DNA of 64,000 nt, taken from the NCBI RefSeq assembly GCF_943914685.1, contig NZ_CALUCZ010000001.1:62001-126000 (forward strand), given 5' to 3'. Below the pieces are notes generated by a model, which searched no databases, was not told the origin of the DNA, and saw only the letters and a program-made list of their open reading frames with translations. Origin of the DNA: an uncultured Mobiluncus sp. Lineage in GTDB: Bacteria; Actinomycetota; Actinomycetes; Actinomycetales; Actinomycetaceae. The translations under genes and the position numbers were made by a program. Below, in pieces: positions 53,301 to 62,297 of this stretch (position 1 is its first letter; each line of letters begins with the position of its first letter).

Positions 53301-53905
53301 TCACGCTTCGTCCCCAACGCTCCGGTCCAGCTTTGCACCACGTCAGTCATGATTTGGTACCTGGCTGCGTCAGTGATGGTGGTGAAACCCGATTCCCGTC
53401 CGACTAACGTTCCGAATTCCGTCAGGAGGGTGCCCGCGTAGGAATCGTAAGTCGAGACACTGACCGGGTGGCGGAGTATTTCCGAGGTCATCCCCCGCTG
53501 GGCGAGGATCTCGAAACGCTGACGCAGCTGAGCAAGGTCAAGGTTGGTGGCTTTTAACACCGCGGTGACCTCAGCAGTTTGCTGCCGGTTTTGCACCGAC
53601 TCCATGAGGCTCGCGAAGTGTTCCAAACGCAACGCGAAACGGGCTGCCATTTCCGCCGCAGCCTTGCGAGTGAAGGTCAAGCCCAAGATAGCTTCAGGAA
53701 CAATACCCGCGTTGACGACCCCATAAACTAGACGGTTCGCGATGGTCTCCGTTTTTCCACTGCCGGCCCCGGCTACCACCAGGAGTTGTCCTAGCGGAGC
53801 CGTGATTACCGCGGATTGTTCCTCGGTCGGCGGGTTAGCTCCCGTCAAAATAGCCAGTTCACCCGCAGAAAACAGTTCTTTCTCTGATTTATTAGATGTA
53901 GTCAT
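50360..53905 (-). CDS. adnB: AdnB-like ATP-dependent helicase-nuclease subunit
   Basis: An 1181-residue protein combining a UvrD-like motor and a RecB-type nuclease. It has Walker A VVAGAGSGKTETIA (residues ~43-56), motif II LVFLDEFQDTS, motif III GDPNQAIYGWRGA, HAAKGLEWDWVAV and AYVAFTRAKSRLL. The C-terminal nuclease core is ILDWKTGRRP (Asp near 1087), followed by WLHQLGIYRLYW. All motor residues look intact. In mycobacteria AdnB is the leading motor of the AdnAB heterodimer for double-strand break end resection. It starts within the four-base overlap with adnA (53902-53905), so the two are coupled. Confidence 0.92.
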   Translation of the reverse strand: MTTSNKSEKELFSAGELAILTGANPPTEEQSAVITAPLGQLLVVAGAGSGKTETIANRLVYGVVNAGIVPEAILGLTFTRKAAAEMAARFALRLEHFASLMESVQNRQQTAEVTAVLKATNLDLAQLRQRFEILAQRGMTSEILRHPVSVSTYDSYAGTLLTEFGTLVGRESGFTTITDAARYQIMTDVVQSWTGALGTKREGENTENLIKILLSLANDTNSHLVDLAEMKQTYRSYLSVAKHLRDTESSELNATALRHLKTALNTLEFGRNATDVIQAFNERKQELLMADFSDQTRETVRLVEQLPVVGDSQRERFQLVFLDEFQDTSVAQMRFLSGIFRDCAVTAVGDPNQAIYGWRGASAASMEDFGTMFCSDPQQLLTRTLSTSWRNDEAILKVANRISAELATAPAPGASGKVRRNQSLPAAASKPLSARPGANPGIVYGIQTLTDIEQSQAVVNFLRLWQAQRFKLQSEGIPAEKLPTAAVLCRAKNAIPGLVEALRRAGIPYQTRGMQGVLEDPGVRLVRAALEVTDDPEKSASLLILLDRYRLGLSDLQAVGRNPHRFTPYQIVMEGGAEVSAEAALRLEKLRGILTELRENAAFATPLVLARLAHRLLDLDIEQQLPGSPCHAAAYVEFLNLVRDFGRTPGATLSGFLNWLSAGEDEEASFADLDFEVDNAAVQIITMHAAKGLEWDWVAVPNLNKKTFPSTKSSIWVTQRDVLPYPLRSDRAHLPELELKTQTVLTAKGKVSSKKGLLEPYQEEAGQYTLREESRLAYVAFTRAKSRLLLGHCWFERQNKTERLPSPFLLVEQDPRQHIFTDAEVSGGVDGPDVQASGGIAAETENLLTPFNAETFAQEATRLGIVLPSVEWPETEVTSIPEKAQNPNQGRFDAGVWPALPWTQTRQDFAHAVAVTKAALASDKFADGISRDADEETERRLGQLLHQPQTRLGTGDLLGRISATAMARLAQDSEGYLLQRLRPLPQEPSAAARLGTYMHAWIASQLENEDVLIFDAGMEDGFTSEQRKLLHKWQQHYADLELLRRLSRPRVEFNGELYVEEAGGAVIPLRIDAQFVEAQTGKVWILDWKTGRRPTPENYARWLHQLGIYRLYWLQAHPQTPAEDIVCAYVFLDEDSPERQLLTLRDILDELGIAEYSRDLLVSNLTDRGKEVDAVLEKFGY

Positions 53906-56900
53906 CGTTGTCTCACTTCCACTCCGAGATTATTCCCGGCGCCCCAAGCTCCGAGGGATTCGATTTGTGCCAAATTCGGTCCGCTGAACGCCGCCACCGC
54001 TAAGTCCACACGGTCTTGTAAATAGTCTTTCAACAGCATGGTTTCCGGATCGGGCGCTCCCGGATCCTCACCGCGCAGCCAGGCCAAGGGGTCGAGGAGA
54101 ATTTGCCGCTGTTCAGCAGAGAACGGATTGGGGAGAGTAATAGTTTCCGTTCCTGAAGTTAGAGCTTTCTGCACCCAAATCTTGGGGTCCCGCGGCTCTT
54201 CGATACCTTGGGAGTTCAGCGGCGCGTCCGAATCCGGCGGCACCAGGAGACCCACAATTTCCGCTAGGTCGCAAGGCTGCTGCTGGCCTAACGCGGAGGC
54301 ATTATAGGCCGCTTGATAGAGAGCTAACTGCAGATTGCCCGCCACCGAGGAGGCACTGAAATTAGTTAGAGAGCCGGTCTTATAGTCAATCAGAATGGTT
54401 CGCCCCTCGAAGAACATCACCCGGTCGATACGGGCGTTGTACACTAAGGCGCCTTTCCTGGAACTGGCTGGCAATCGAGCAGGATAACGCACCTCAAAAA
54501 GAGACGGATACTGATGATTTACCAAGAAAGTCGCTAGAGGTACCAGGCAGGTTTCGATTCGACGACGGAAGTTCCATTCCACCCACGTGTCCTCGGACAG
54601 GGGGCCCAGCAGATTCCGCACCTCGTTGCGTAGCTCGGTCAGAACTTGGTCAAACTCGAGGTCATCTCGTGGCCCGTGGTCCTTCCACCAGTATCTGCGT
54701 CCCAGGATTTCGGCGGCTTCGTGAACAATGTTCCCGACTTTATTAGGAGCGTAAGGGTCATCGTCGTCGTTAGAATAACCGGACCAGCTCAGCACATAAT
54801 CCAAAGGATTTTCCAAGGCGCGTTCCAAACCTGAGGCATAGATGTGCACTTCGGTGGATTCCGGATTGGTTCCGCTGACCGGCAAGGCACCCATCCAATT
54901 GTCCGGGTGGGCCGCGGGGCAGTCCCCCACTGCCAGTTTCGCCAAAAGACCCGCGGCGGTAGGAGCATCTATAGTGGGGGTTCCCCAACTGGTTTCCCCG
55001 CCTAGACAAGCCGCGCGTAGGTAGGCTACGAAGTCACGCAGGTTCGTGGGCAAAGGGCGATGCTGTTTCGGCTCTAGCTGCAAAGTTTGTACCAACGATG
55101 TGAGGAAAGTGGAACGTCCCACTCCGTCCTGAGCGGTGGTGCCCAAAATTAAGCGTTGGGTGCAACGGGTCAGGGCAGTAAAGAAATGCCGGTATTCGTT
55201 TTGCCAGTTCCACAGGTATCCGGCACTACTGGAGTTTGCGGGGTCGTCGTGATTTTCCAGCTCGAACATGGAAGCACCCAAGATTGAACCCGGCCAACGC
55301 ATCGCCGGCCAACTTCCGTCAGTCAGTCCCGCCACTGCCACCAAGGGCCAATGCTGCGAGACGGCGGCTGCGGCTGACACGACCGTGACCGCGTCGTGTA
55401 CCAGATGGTGCGGGGCGACAGTGCCGGTAGGAAGATCGCGAGCCAGCATTCCTTGGGCGAAATCAGCCGCGGTTTGGCCTGGGTTCCGGGCCTCGAACCA
55501 GTCCGCCGTTTTGAACAAGTCCATCACCAAATCTAGGTCTATCTGGAGGGTGGAACGCACCATGGGAACCAATCCGGGCTGCAGGGCACGCGCCTGGAGG
55601 AGTTCGGCGCGTCCCAGACCGTCCCAGAGTTTCCACAGCAGCAACTGCACCGACCCTGAATCGGCTTTCCATTGCTGCCACCCCGAACGGAGCGCCCCCG
55701 CGAGGTTTGCCAGCTGGTTCGCGTCGGGAAATTCGGAGGTAATTTCAGCGAGGGTGCGCCCGGAGAAATCCTGACCGGAGATCACGGTGCGCAAAAACTG
55801 GCGGATATAGGGCAGGATTCCAACGGTGTCGGACTCGCTTTGTTCATCATCAGCAACATTCCCAGATTCCATTGCGGAGGGGGACTGCTGTTCACCATCA
55901 TCGACTTCCCCCGGGGCCAGCAACGTCAGGTCGTGCAGATAGGAGTCCATGCGCCGCATTCGCCACACGTCCCAGCCCACCAGGGCAGAAGAAAGTAATC
56001 CGGCCAAATTTAGATCCGAAAGCTCAACCTGGTCGGGGTGTTCCACGCAAACGGCCTGCATCATCTGAAGCAGACAGCGAGTTAGACGCCCTTCGTTGAG
56101 TTGGCCGACGGCTCCCGGAACTACCACCGGAATATCCATGTTTTCCAGGACTTCAGCGACTTGCCGGGCTTCCCGGGAAGAACGAGTCAGAACCGCCATC
56201 TGAGAGTATGGCAGGGGGTGGTCAGAGAAAATGTGGGCGTCTTGCAGAAGCGTCCCGATTTCTCGGTATTGGGCCGTATCGGTGGGTTTTTCCACCAAAA
56301 TAACGTGGTCTGGGCAGTCCGGAGCGGCAGTTGATTCTGTCTGGGCTGAGTCCGGAGAAGACTCCCCAGCAGGGGTCCACAAGCGCGCGCTGATGCCGTG
56401 TACCCCCAGACGATTCACGGCCGTGCGCCACAAACTGCGCAGCGGTGCGGGGACGTGTTCCCGACTGAGCAGAATCTCGGCGACGGTTTTGCCGGGAATT
56501 TTCCCTAACTGTTGCCAAAGTTTTTCGCTCAAGTGCGGACTGGCCCCGCGGTAGGTGTTCACGCAGGTTTCGGGCAGGGTGCAGGCCACCAGGGTGGTGC
56601 CATGCGCTGCCCAAAGCGAGAGGATATCGATCATCAGTCCGTTGAAGTTTTGCAGGTCGTCGACCCCCACCAGTTCCGGTACCGGGGCTCCCGCTTTCAC
56701 CGCCAACAGGTATTCCTCGAAAAGAGAGGCCGTGTCCAGAGGCCAGGCAGATTGGCGAGCCTGAAGGCGTTGGGCCTCCCGGTCGGTTTGCATGGCCTGA
56801 ATGAGCCGAGTCACCAGCGGATGCACCACCGGTGGTGTGGGGTCTGATGAGGCGCCACCAGCAAAAGACCGGACGCGGAAAATTCCGTCCACCAAATCAC

Positions 56901-57312
56901 GCCGGAAACCTTGGGTTTCCAGAGCTGAGCGCAGTTCCTCCTCGAGGGGCATTTCGGCCAGGAAATCCTGGATTTGGACCATAACCTCAGCATCAGTGGC
57001 CAGTCGCACCTCTGGCAGGCCCTCCTCTCTACGCCATTGATTGAAACGCGCAAAGACTTCCGCCACGAAACCTTTGCTGACACCCAGAGGACACCCCGGA
57101 GCCTCAGAGCGGGCGCGAAGCTCTAAAGCCCGCTCACTCAACCGCCGGGCGGCACCCGCATTCGCGCTCAACACCAGCATCTCGGGATTATCCACCAGCA
57201 GCTGGGCTAAAAGCGTGGTTTTCCCACTGGCCGGAACCCCCGCCAACAGCACGGATTCACCGTGAGTAAGCGACTGGCGAACCCGGCTCACTATTTCATC
57301 GAAACTTTCCAT
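53902..57312 (-). CDS. adnA: AdnA-like helicase-nuclease subunit with degenerate motor
   Basis: About 1136 residues. The N-terminal P-loop is LLAGVPASGKTTLLAQLL (residues ~22-39). The region corresponding to motif II reads VGVDDLQNFNG instead of a DExQD box. The C-terminal nuclease domain has the metal-binding ILIDYKTGSL followed by LQLALYQAAY. Both nuclease and P-loop appear intact while the motor core is atypical, as is known for the accessory AdnA subunit. I choose ATG 57312 because the upstream ATG 57396 would run into the promoter region of the divergent DUF3107 gene. Neither has a perfect ribosome site. Confidence 0.88.
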   Translation of the reverse strand: MESFDEIVSRVRQSLTHGESVLLAGVPASGKTTLLAQLLVDNPEMLVLSANAGAARRLSERALELRARSEAPGCPLGVSKGFVAEVFARFNQWRREEGLPEVRLATDAEVMVQIQDFLAEMPLEEELRSALETQGFRRDLVDGIFRVRSFAGGASSDPTPPVVHPLVTRLIQAMQTDREAQRLQARQSAWPLDTASLFEEYLLAVKAGAPVPELVGVDDLQNFNGLMIDILSLWAAHGTTLVACTLPETCVNTYRGASPHLSEKLWQQLGKIPGKTVAEILLSREHVPAPLRSLWRTAVNRLGVHGISARLWTPAGESSPDSAQTESTAAPDCPDHVILVEKPTDTAQYREIGTLLQDAHIFSDHPLPYSQMAVLTRSSREARQVAEVLENMDIPVVVPGAVGQLNEGRLTRCLLQMMQAVCVEHPDQVELSDLNLAGLLSSALVGWDVWRMRRMDSYLHDLTLLAPGEVDDGEQQSPSAMESGNVADDEQSESDTVGILPYIRQFLRTVISGQDFSGRTLAEITSEFPDANQLANLAGALRSGWQQWKADSGSVQLLLWKLWDGLGRAELLQARALQPGLVPMVRSTLQIDLDLVMDLFKTADWFEARNPGQTAADFAQGMLARDLPTGTVAPHHLVHDAVTVVSAAAAVSQHWPLVAVAGLTDGSWPAMRWPGSILGASMFELENHDDPANSSSAGYLWNWQNEYRHFFTALTRCTQRLILGTTAQDGVGRSTFLTSLVQTLQLEPKQHRPLPTNLRDFVAYLRAACLGGETSWGTPTIDAPTAAGLLAKLAVGDCPAAHPDNWMGALPVSGTNPESTEVHIYASGLERALENPLDYVLSWSGYSNDDDDPYAPNKVGNIVHEAAEILGRRYWWKDHGPRDDLEFDQVLTELRNEVRNLLGPLSEDTWVEWNFRRRIETCLVPLATFLVNHQYPSLFEVRYPARLPASSRKGALVYNARIDRVMFFEGRTILIDYKTGSLTNFSASSVAGNLQLALYQAAYNASALGQQQPCDLAEIVGLLVPPDSDAPLNSQGIEEPRDPKIWVQKALTSGTETITLPNPFSAEQRQILLDPLAWLRGEDPGAPDPETMLLKDYLQDRVDLAVAAFSGPNLAQIESLGAWGAGNNLGVEVRQR

Positions 57313-57441
57313 ATCTTGAGAGTACCAGTCCCCCCGAAGACGAAAATTGGAGAGTTTAAAACTCGCCCCGCCCTTGTGCAGATAATTCCCGCTCACCGGG
57401 CAAAACCCCTAGAATAAAGGGACAGTCGGAAAGGAAAATTA

Positions 57442-57663
57442 ATGGAAATCAAAATCGGAATGAAGTCCGTGGCTCGCGAAATCGCCCTCGACATCGACAA
57501 GTCCCCCGAGGAACTGCAACAGCTGCTGAAAGACGCCATCACCAAGGGGGAAATCATTGATTTGGTGGACAAGCGTGAATCGCACACCCTCCTCAACGCG
57601 GGCAACATCGCCTACGTCGAGTTTGCTCCGGAACGTCAAAACCGGATTGGTTTCGCTATCTGA
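57442..57663 (+). CDS. DUF3107 small conserved actinobacterial protein
   Basis: A 73-residue soluble protein beginning MEIKIGMKSVAREIALDID and ending FAPERQNRIGFAI. It corresponds to the conserved DUF3107 family, represented by TB9.4 (Rv3208A) in Mycobacterium tuberculosis. In Actinobacteria it lies near adnAB, a ferritin-like gene and a DEAD-box helicase, exactly as here. GGAAAGG precedes ATG 57442. Molecular function unknown. Confidence 0.88.
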   Translation: MEIKIGMKSVAREIALDIDKSPEELQQLLKDAITKGEIIDLVDKRESHTLLNAGNIAYVEFAPERQNRIGFAI

Positions 57664-57669
57664 TTGTCT

Positions 57670-58293
57670 CTAAAAAGCCAGCCCTAAGTCTTCCATTCTG
57701 CGGGAATGCTGTTTCTGGATTTCCTCGACCTTGTCGCTGGCCTCTATGCCCTCGGGCAGGAGCAGCGGGTAGGTGTCCAGAATGGCTCTGACCCCGGCGA
57801 CGGCCTCTCCCGCGACCCGCCGCCCCCACATGGACAGGCGCGACTCTACCGTCGGGTCAGCCGCGATTCCGTCACGCAGCCGCGCCCGCACCCACTGCGT
57901 CAGCCCGGCGGATCCAGAAACCCCCAGAATCTCAATCATGTCAGCCCCGACAAACTGAGCTGCCAAATCCTCCATATCCGCCAAAATTCCCACAAAAATG
58001 TAGCTCTTAACCATGCGTTCCCACCAGTCACGAGGGCGGGTGCGCAGTTCCATGTCGTCAAAAAAGCCCACGTAAGGTTGGGTCAAATCCGCCAAATCTA
58101 AGCCCCGCCGGTTAGCAAACGTTTCCAAATCATCGATGGCGGTCACGAACGAAACCCCCATTCGCGCCAACGCCAACTGATCCGCAAAATCGGTGGTCTG
58201 GGACACGTCCCGAGCCAGCCTCGCGTAGGCCGTAATCCGCGTGAAAGCCACCAAACCCAGCATGTGTGCCGTGCGTTCTTCCGAAATTTCCAT
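57670..58293 (-). CDS. Ferritin-like-fold protein
   Basis: A 207-residue helical protein. Conserved actinobacterial ferritin-like proteins at this locus (Rv3210c type) start like EERTAHMLGLVAFTRITAYARLARD. Candidate di-iron ligands include Glu in AIDDLETFANRRG and Glu in LADMEDLAAQFVGADMIE, but I cannot confirm a complete ligand set. It converges with the DUF3107 gene, with only six bases between the stops. Role unknown; an oxidative or metal-related function is inference. Confidence 0.8.
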   Translation of the reverse strand: MEISEERTAHMLGLVAFTRITAYARLARDVSQTTDFADQLALARMGVSFVTAIDDLETFANRRGLDLADLTQPYVGFFDDMELRTRPRDWWERMVKSYIFVGILADMEDLAAQFVGADMIEILGVSGSAGLTQWVRARLRDGIAADPTVESRLSMWGRRVAGEAVAGVRAILDTYPLLLPEGIEASDKVEEIQKQHSRRMEDLGLAF

Positions 58294-58372
58294 AGGTTCA
58301 TTCTAAGCGCTGGGCTGGGCTAGGGAATATGAAACCCAAGACATTGCCTAGAAAAGTTGTCAAAATGGGAGA

Positions 58373-60580
58373 ATGGGGATTTCTTTTTTTTCAAACTCGT
58401 CACCAGCCGGAGCCGCCTCCCGTCGCGGGTCCACCACCCGTCGTCGGTCCACCACCCACTTTTGGGGGGAAAGCCGGCTGAGGCGGCGAGCCGGTGTGAC
58501 GCTGGCAGCCGTGGGACTGGCCGCAACCGGGCTGATAGCGGGGGTCCCCGGAGCAAACTTTGTGCCCGGTCAGCCCGCCGTGGCGCAGGCGGCACCGGGG
58601 AACAGCGAGGCGGCGGCACGCGCCGAGTTTGAGGCCTTGTGGGACTCCACAGATCAGGTCACCCCGTTTTCGGCCGGGACGATTATTTCTTCGTGCACCC
58701 CCGGCACGGCGCAGCCCGAAGCCGTCCAAAAGATGCTCTCAACCTGGAACTATCTGCGCTCTTTGAACGGTCTCACCCCTGTCAGTTTGCCTGCCGACTA
58801 TGCTCCACAAGGTCCGGCGCAAGCGGCAGCCCTCACCGCCGCGGCAGGACCGGTTGCTTCGCCAACCCCCGACGCTGTTCCGGGCGCGGCGTGCCTCAAC
58901 GAGGACGTGAAACTCGCCTCCCGTTCGGGGGTCATTGCCCGTTTGGACGGCATCGTCACCCCGGCCACAGAAATCTTGCGTTACATCACCGAGGCCTCAG
59001 CCACGAATATGAACGACAACTTGGGCCACCGGCTCCAGATGTTCTCACCCGTCCAGGCGAACGCCGCTATCGGAGCTGTTTCTATCGGAACCTCGGGTCC
59101 TACCGCGACTTCTATCCAGCTTTTCGACACGACTTACCAGGCTGCCGGCCGACCGGCCCACCCCAGTTTTTGGAATCCCACAAATCCTCAGCCACCGAGC
59201 ATAGCGTGGCCAGCAGCGGGGTACTTCCCCTCGCGGATCCTGCCTACCGGAGCGGGCGAAAACGTGTCTCGCTGGTCATACTCCGGGCAATGCGCCGACC
59301 TGCGGGCCGCCGAAGTTCGTGTGACCGGCCCGGCGGGAGAGATTCCGCTGCAGGTCATTCGCCGTTCGGAACCCGGGGCCGACCCCAATCTGACGCCGTG
59401 GGAATACGGGGGATATGACACGATTCTGTTCAAAATTCCCCTGGATCAGCTGACTATCCCCGACTTTTACAATGTGTCGCGCTACACCGTCAGTATTTCT
59501 AACATTCGCACCGCCCCAAACTGCCAACCAGTACCGACCTCAACCAGCTACCAGATAAACCTGTTCAACTCGGATTGGCCCGCCGACCCCAACGGCGACG
59601 CGGATCAAGACGGGGTGGTCAACTCGCTGGATCCCCGCCCGCACATTCCTGACCTGCACACTAACCGGATCGGCGGGGTTAACCGATTCGAGACTTCCGC
59701 CGCTATCGCCAAGGCGTCAGACTCCCGCCCCGCGGTGGTCTACCTGGCTCGCTCCGATGTTTTCGCCGATGCCCTGGTAGGCGGGGTTCTCAAGGACGGT
59801 CCGGTACTGCTGGTGCCTCCCGATACGTCCCCGGTGCCGCCCGTGATTACCGAAACCCTGCGCACTCTGAGACCCACACAGGTCATAGCTTTAGGGGGAA
59901 CCGGGGCGATTTCGGACGCCCGTCTCTATGAACTTGCCGGGGGACGCACCGCCCTGCGGATTGGCGGCGCTAACCGGGTCGATACTTCCGTCATGATTGC
60001 CCGCCGCGCCTTTTCCAAAGCAAATTCTCTCTACATTGCCAATGCCTACGGACCGGGCGGCAGTGTCTCACCAGACGCGCTGACCGGCGCCGCCTTGGGA
60101 GACGGACCTATCGTCCTGGTCGACTCGTCCTCCCCTGCCATCGCCACCATTCGCCAACTGGCGACGGACCTGCAGGTGAGCCGGGTAGTTGCCCTAGGCG
60201 GGCCCGCGGCCGTGTCGGACGCGGTACTTCAAGGTGTAGCCAACGGCAAAGCGGCGACCCGTCTGGGAGGCCGGGACCGTTACGAAACCTCGCGGGAAAT
60301 CGCGTTGGAATCCGCACGTCTGCAGCCCACAACCCACGCCTACCTGGCCCGCGGCGACGTGTTTGCCGATGCGGTCTCGGGAGGCCACCTGCGCAACGGA
60401 CCGATTTTGCTGGTGCCGCGTGGCTGCGCAGCCCTGGACAAGAACACGTTGCACACCTTGGCAAAACTCAATGCTTTCCAGGTGACCGCTCTGGGCGGAT
60501 ACGCCGCAATCTGTAATGAAACCCTGCAAAGCGCGCTGCAGTGGCCAGACTACGTCAACCACAACGTCACCGAGTTCTAG
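58373..60580 (+). CDS. Secreted CAP-like protein with calcium-binding-type loop and CWB2 repeats
   Basis: 735 residues. A long basic, Arg/Ser/Thr-rich N-terminus precedes the hydrophobic export segment RRAGVTLAAVGLAATGLIAG (about residues 39-58). Residues ~100-255 resemble a divergent CAP/SCP domain: STWNYLRSLNGLTPVSLP and NLGHRLQMFSPVQANAAIGA. Residues ~405-421 read DPNGDADQDGVVNSLDP, like a thrombospondin type 3 or EF-hand calcium loop. Three CWB2 units fill residues ~430-735, starting with IGGVNRFETSAAIAKAS, IGGANRVDTSVMIARRA and LGGRDRYETSREIALES. The start is uncertain: ATG 58373 has GGGAGA close by, but a downstream start such as the in-frame GTG before TLAAVG would give a shorter signal. 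Confidence 0.85.
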   Translation: MGISFFSNSSPAGAASRRGSTTRRRSTTHFWGESRLRRRAGVTLAAVGLAATGLIAGVPGANFVPGQPAVAQAAPGNSEAAARAEFEALWDSTDQVTPFSAGTIISSCTPGTAQPEAVQKMLSTWNYLRSLNGLTPVSLPADYAPQGPAQAAALTAAAGPVASPTPDAVPGAACLNEDVKLASRSGVIARLDGIVTPATEILRYITEASATNMNDNLGHRLQMFSPVQANAAIGAVSIGTSGPTATSIQLFDTTYQAAGRPAHPSFWNPTNPQPPSIAWPAAGYFPSRILPTGAGENVSRWSYSGQCADLRAAEVRVTGPAGEIPLQVIRRSEPGADPNLTPWEYGGYDTILFKIPLDQLTIPDFYNVSRYTVSISNIRTAPNCQPVPTSTSYQINLFNSDWPADPNGDADQDGVVNSLDPRPHIPDLHTNRIGGVNRFETSAAIAKASDSRPAVVYLARSDVFADALVGGVLKDGPVLLVPPDTSPVPPVITETLRTLRPTQVIALGGTGAISDARLYELAGGRTALRIGGANRVDTSVMIARRAFSKANSLYIANAYGPGGSVSPDALTGAALGDGPIVLVDSSSPAIATIRQLATDLQVSRVVALGGPAAVSDAVLQGVANGKAATRLGGRDRYETSREIALESARLQPTTHAYLARGDVFADAVSGGHLRNGPILLVPRGCAALDKNTLHTLAKLNAFQVTALGGYAAICNETLQSALQWPDYVNHNVTEF

Positions 60581-60698
60581 GGGTTGCCCGCAGTGGTGAA
60601 CCAGGCAAGGAAAAACACATCGCCCAGCCAGCGCGGTTTACAATGAAAGATATACGCAAACGACTTTTGAACACTGACAACGATAAGGAAGAGACACA

Positions 60699-62297
60699 TT
60701 GAGAAGCGAAGATACCTTGGAAACCGCGGGAACTGACCAGGAAGCCGCGGCGGACATCACCGGTATTAACGACTTGGAAGCGAACCAGGACAAGACTTTC
60801 GCTGATTTCGATGTGGAGCCTGAAATCGTTGCGGCCCTGCGTGATCAAGGCATCATTCACCCGTTCCCGATTCAAGCCCTGACCCTCCCGGTCGCGCTGG
60901 ATCGCCAGGACATTATCGGTCAGGCCAAGACCGGTACCGGCAAGACCCTCGGGTTTGCCATTCCGATTCTGCACGACATTATCGGTCCTGGCGACGAGGG
61001 CTGGGACGAAATTCCCGATCCGGGAGCCCCACAAGCCCTAGTGGTCTTGCCGACCCGCGAGCTGGCGAAACAAGTCGCGGCGGAAATCCGGGCCGCCGGC
61101 GCCCACCGAGTGGCACGGATTGTCGAGATTTACGGCGGAGTCGGCTTTGATTCTCAGGTCGACGCACTGCACCAGGGGGTCGAAGTGGTGGTCGGCACTC
61201 CGGGACGCCTGATTGACCTGATGGATCAAGGCACCTTGAAACTGGGGCGGGTACGCACCCTGGTTTTGGACGAGGCTGACGAGATGCTGGACATGGGATT
61301 CCTGCCTGATGTGGAAAAACTCATCGCCCAAGTTCCCACGCGCCGCCACACCATGCTGTTCTCGGCCACTATGCCGGGCCCGGTAGTAGCCCTCGCGCGC
61401 CGGTACATGGACCAGCCCACGCATATCCGTGCCGCCGACCCGGCTGACTCCTCGCAGACCGTGCGGCAGGTCAAACAGGTCGTGTACCGGGTGCATTCTT
61501 TGAACAAGACGGAAGTCGTCGCCCGGATTCTGCAAGCTCGGGAGCGGGGTTTGACGATTATCTTTACCCGCACGAAACGGACCTGCCAACGGCTCGCTGA
61601 CGATCTCTCCGACCGGGGGTTTGCCACCGGCGCTATCCACGGCGATTTGGGTCAGAATGCACGAGAGCGGGCTTTGCGGGCGTTCCGTCACGGCAAGGTA
61701 GACGTGCTGGTCGCTACCGATGTGGCAGCGCGAGGCATTGACGTCGACGACGTGACCCACGTGATTAACTACGAATGTCCCGAGGACGATAAGACCTATA
61801 TTCACCGCATTGGACGCACCGCCCGCGCCGGCAACAAGGGCAGCGCCATTACGTTTGTGGACTGGGAGGACCTGACACGGTGGCGGGTCATTAACCGGGC
61901 GCTTGACTTGGATTTTGCCGAACCGAAAGAGACCTACCACACTTCCCCGCATCTCTATTCCGACCTGGATATTCCTCCGGACGCCACCGCGAACTTGCCG
62001 CGATCCCGCCGGGTTCGCGCCGGATTGGAAGCCGAAGAACTGGAGGATTTGGGCGGACGCGACCCGATGCATTCCGGACAGCGCCGCGGCGGGAAGAACT
62101 CCGGTTCGGGACACCGGAAATCTGAAAAAGGCCGTGGACCACGCAAGAACGGCAAGAAGAAACACGACGTCAAAGACGGCGGGAAAACGACAGCGCGCGG
62201 GGCCGGCGCGGAACCTGCAAAGAAGGAACGCCAACGCAAACGCACTCGTCGTCACAAGTCTGATAAGGATACAAAAGGTAAGGGAGACCACCGATGA
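60699..62297 (+). CDS. DEAD-box RNA helicase with basic C-terminal tail
   Basis: 532 residues. It has the Q-motif IIHPFPIQALTLPVAL, Walker A GQAKTGTGKTLGF, PTRELAKQVAAEI, GTPGRLIDL, VLDEADEMLDMGF, SATMPGPVVAL, TDVAARGIDVDDVTHVINY and HRIGRTARAG. All DEAD-box motifs are intact. The C-terminal ~80 residues are Lys/Arg/Gly-rich, a likely RNA-binding tail. The start is TTG 60699 with AAGGAAG seven bases upstream. The position matches rhlE (Rv3211) in the conserved adnAB neighbourhood. Its stop overlaps the next gene as ATGA. Confidence 0.95.
   Translation: MRSEDTLETAGTDQEAAADITGINDLEANQDKTFADFDVEPEIVAALRDQGIIHPFPIQALTLPVALDRQDIIGQAKTGTGKTLGFAIPILHDIIGPGDEGWDEIPDPGAPQALVVLPTRELAKQVAAEIRAAGAHRVARIVEIYGGVGFDSQVDALHQGVEVVVGTPGRLIDLMDQGTLKLGRVRTLVLDEADEMLDMGFLPDVEKLIAQVPTRRHTMLFSATMPGPVVALARRYMDQPTHIRAADPADSSQTVRQVKQVVYRVHSLNKTEVVARILQARERGLTIIFTRTKRTCQRLADDLSDRGFATGAIHGDLGQNARERALRAFRHGKVDVLVATDVAARGIDVDDVTHVINYECPEDDKTYIHRIGRTARAGNKGSAITFVDWEDLTRWRVINRALDLDFAEPKETYHTSPHLYSDLDIPPDATANLPRSRRVRAGLEAEELEDLGGRDPMHSGQRRGGKNSGSGHRKSEKGRGPRKNGKKKHDVKDGGKTTARGAGAEPAKKERQRKRTRRHKSDKDTKGKGDHR

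Noticed and set aside
61038..62291. Long minus-strand open frame opposite the DEAD-box helicase
   Set aside because: All DEAD-box motifs are on the plus strand. The antisense frame has no ribosome site or domain and is explained by codon bias.
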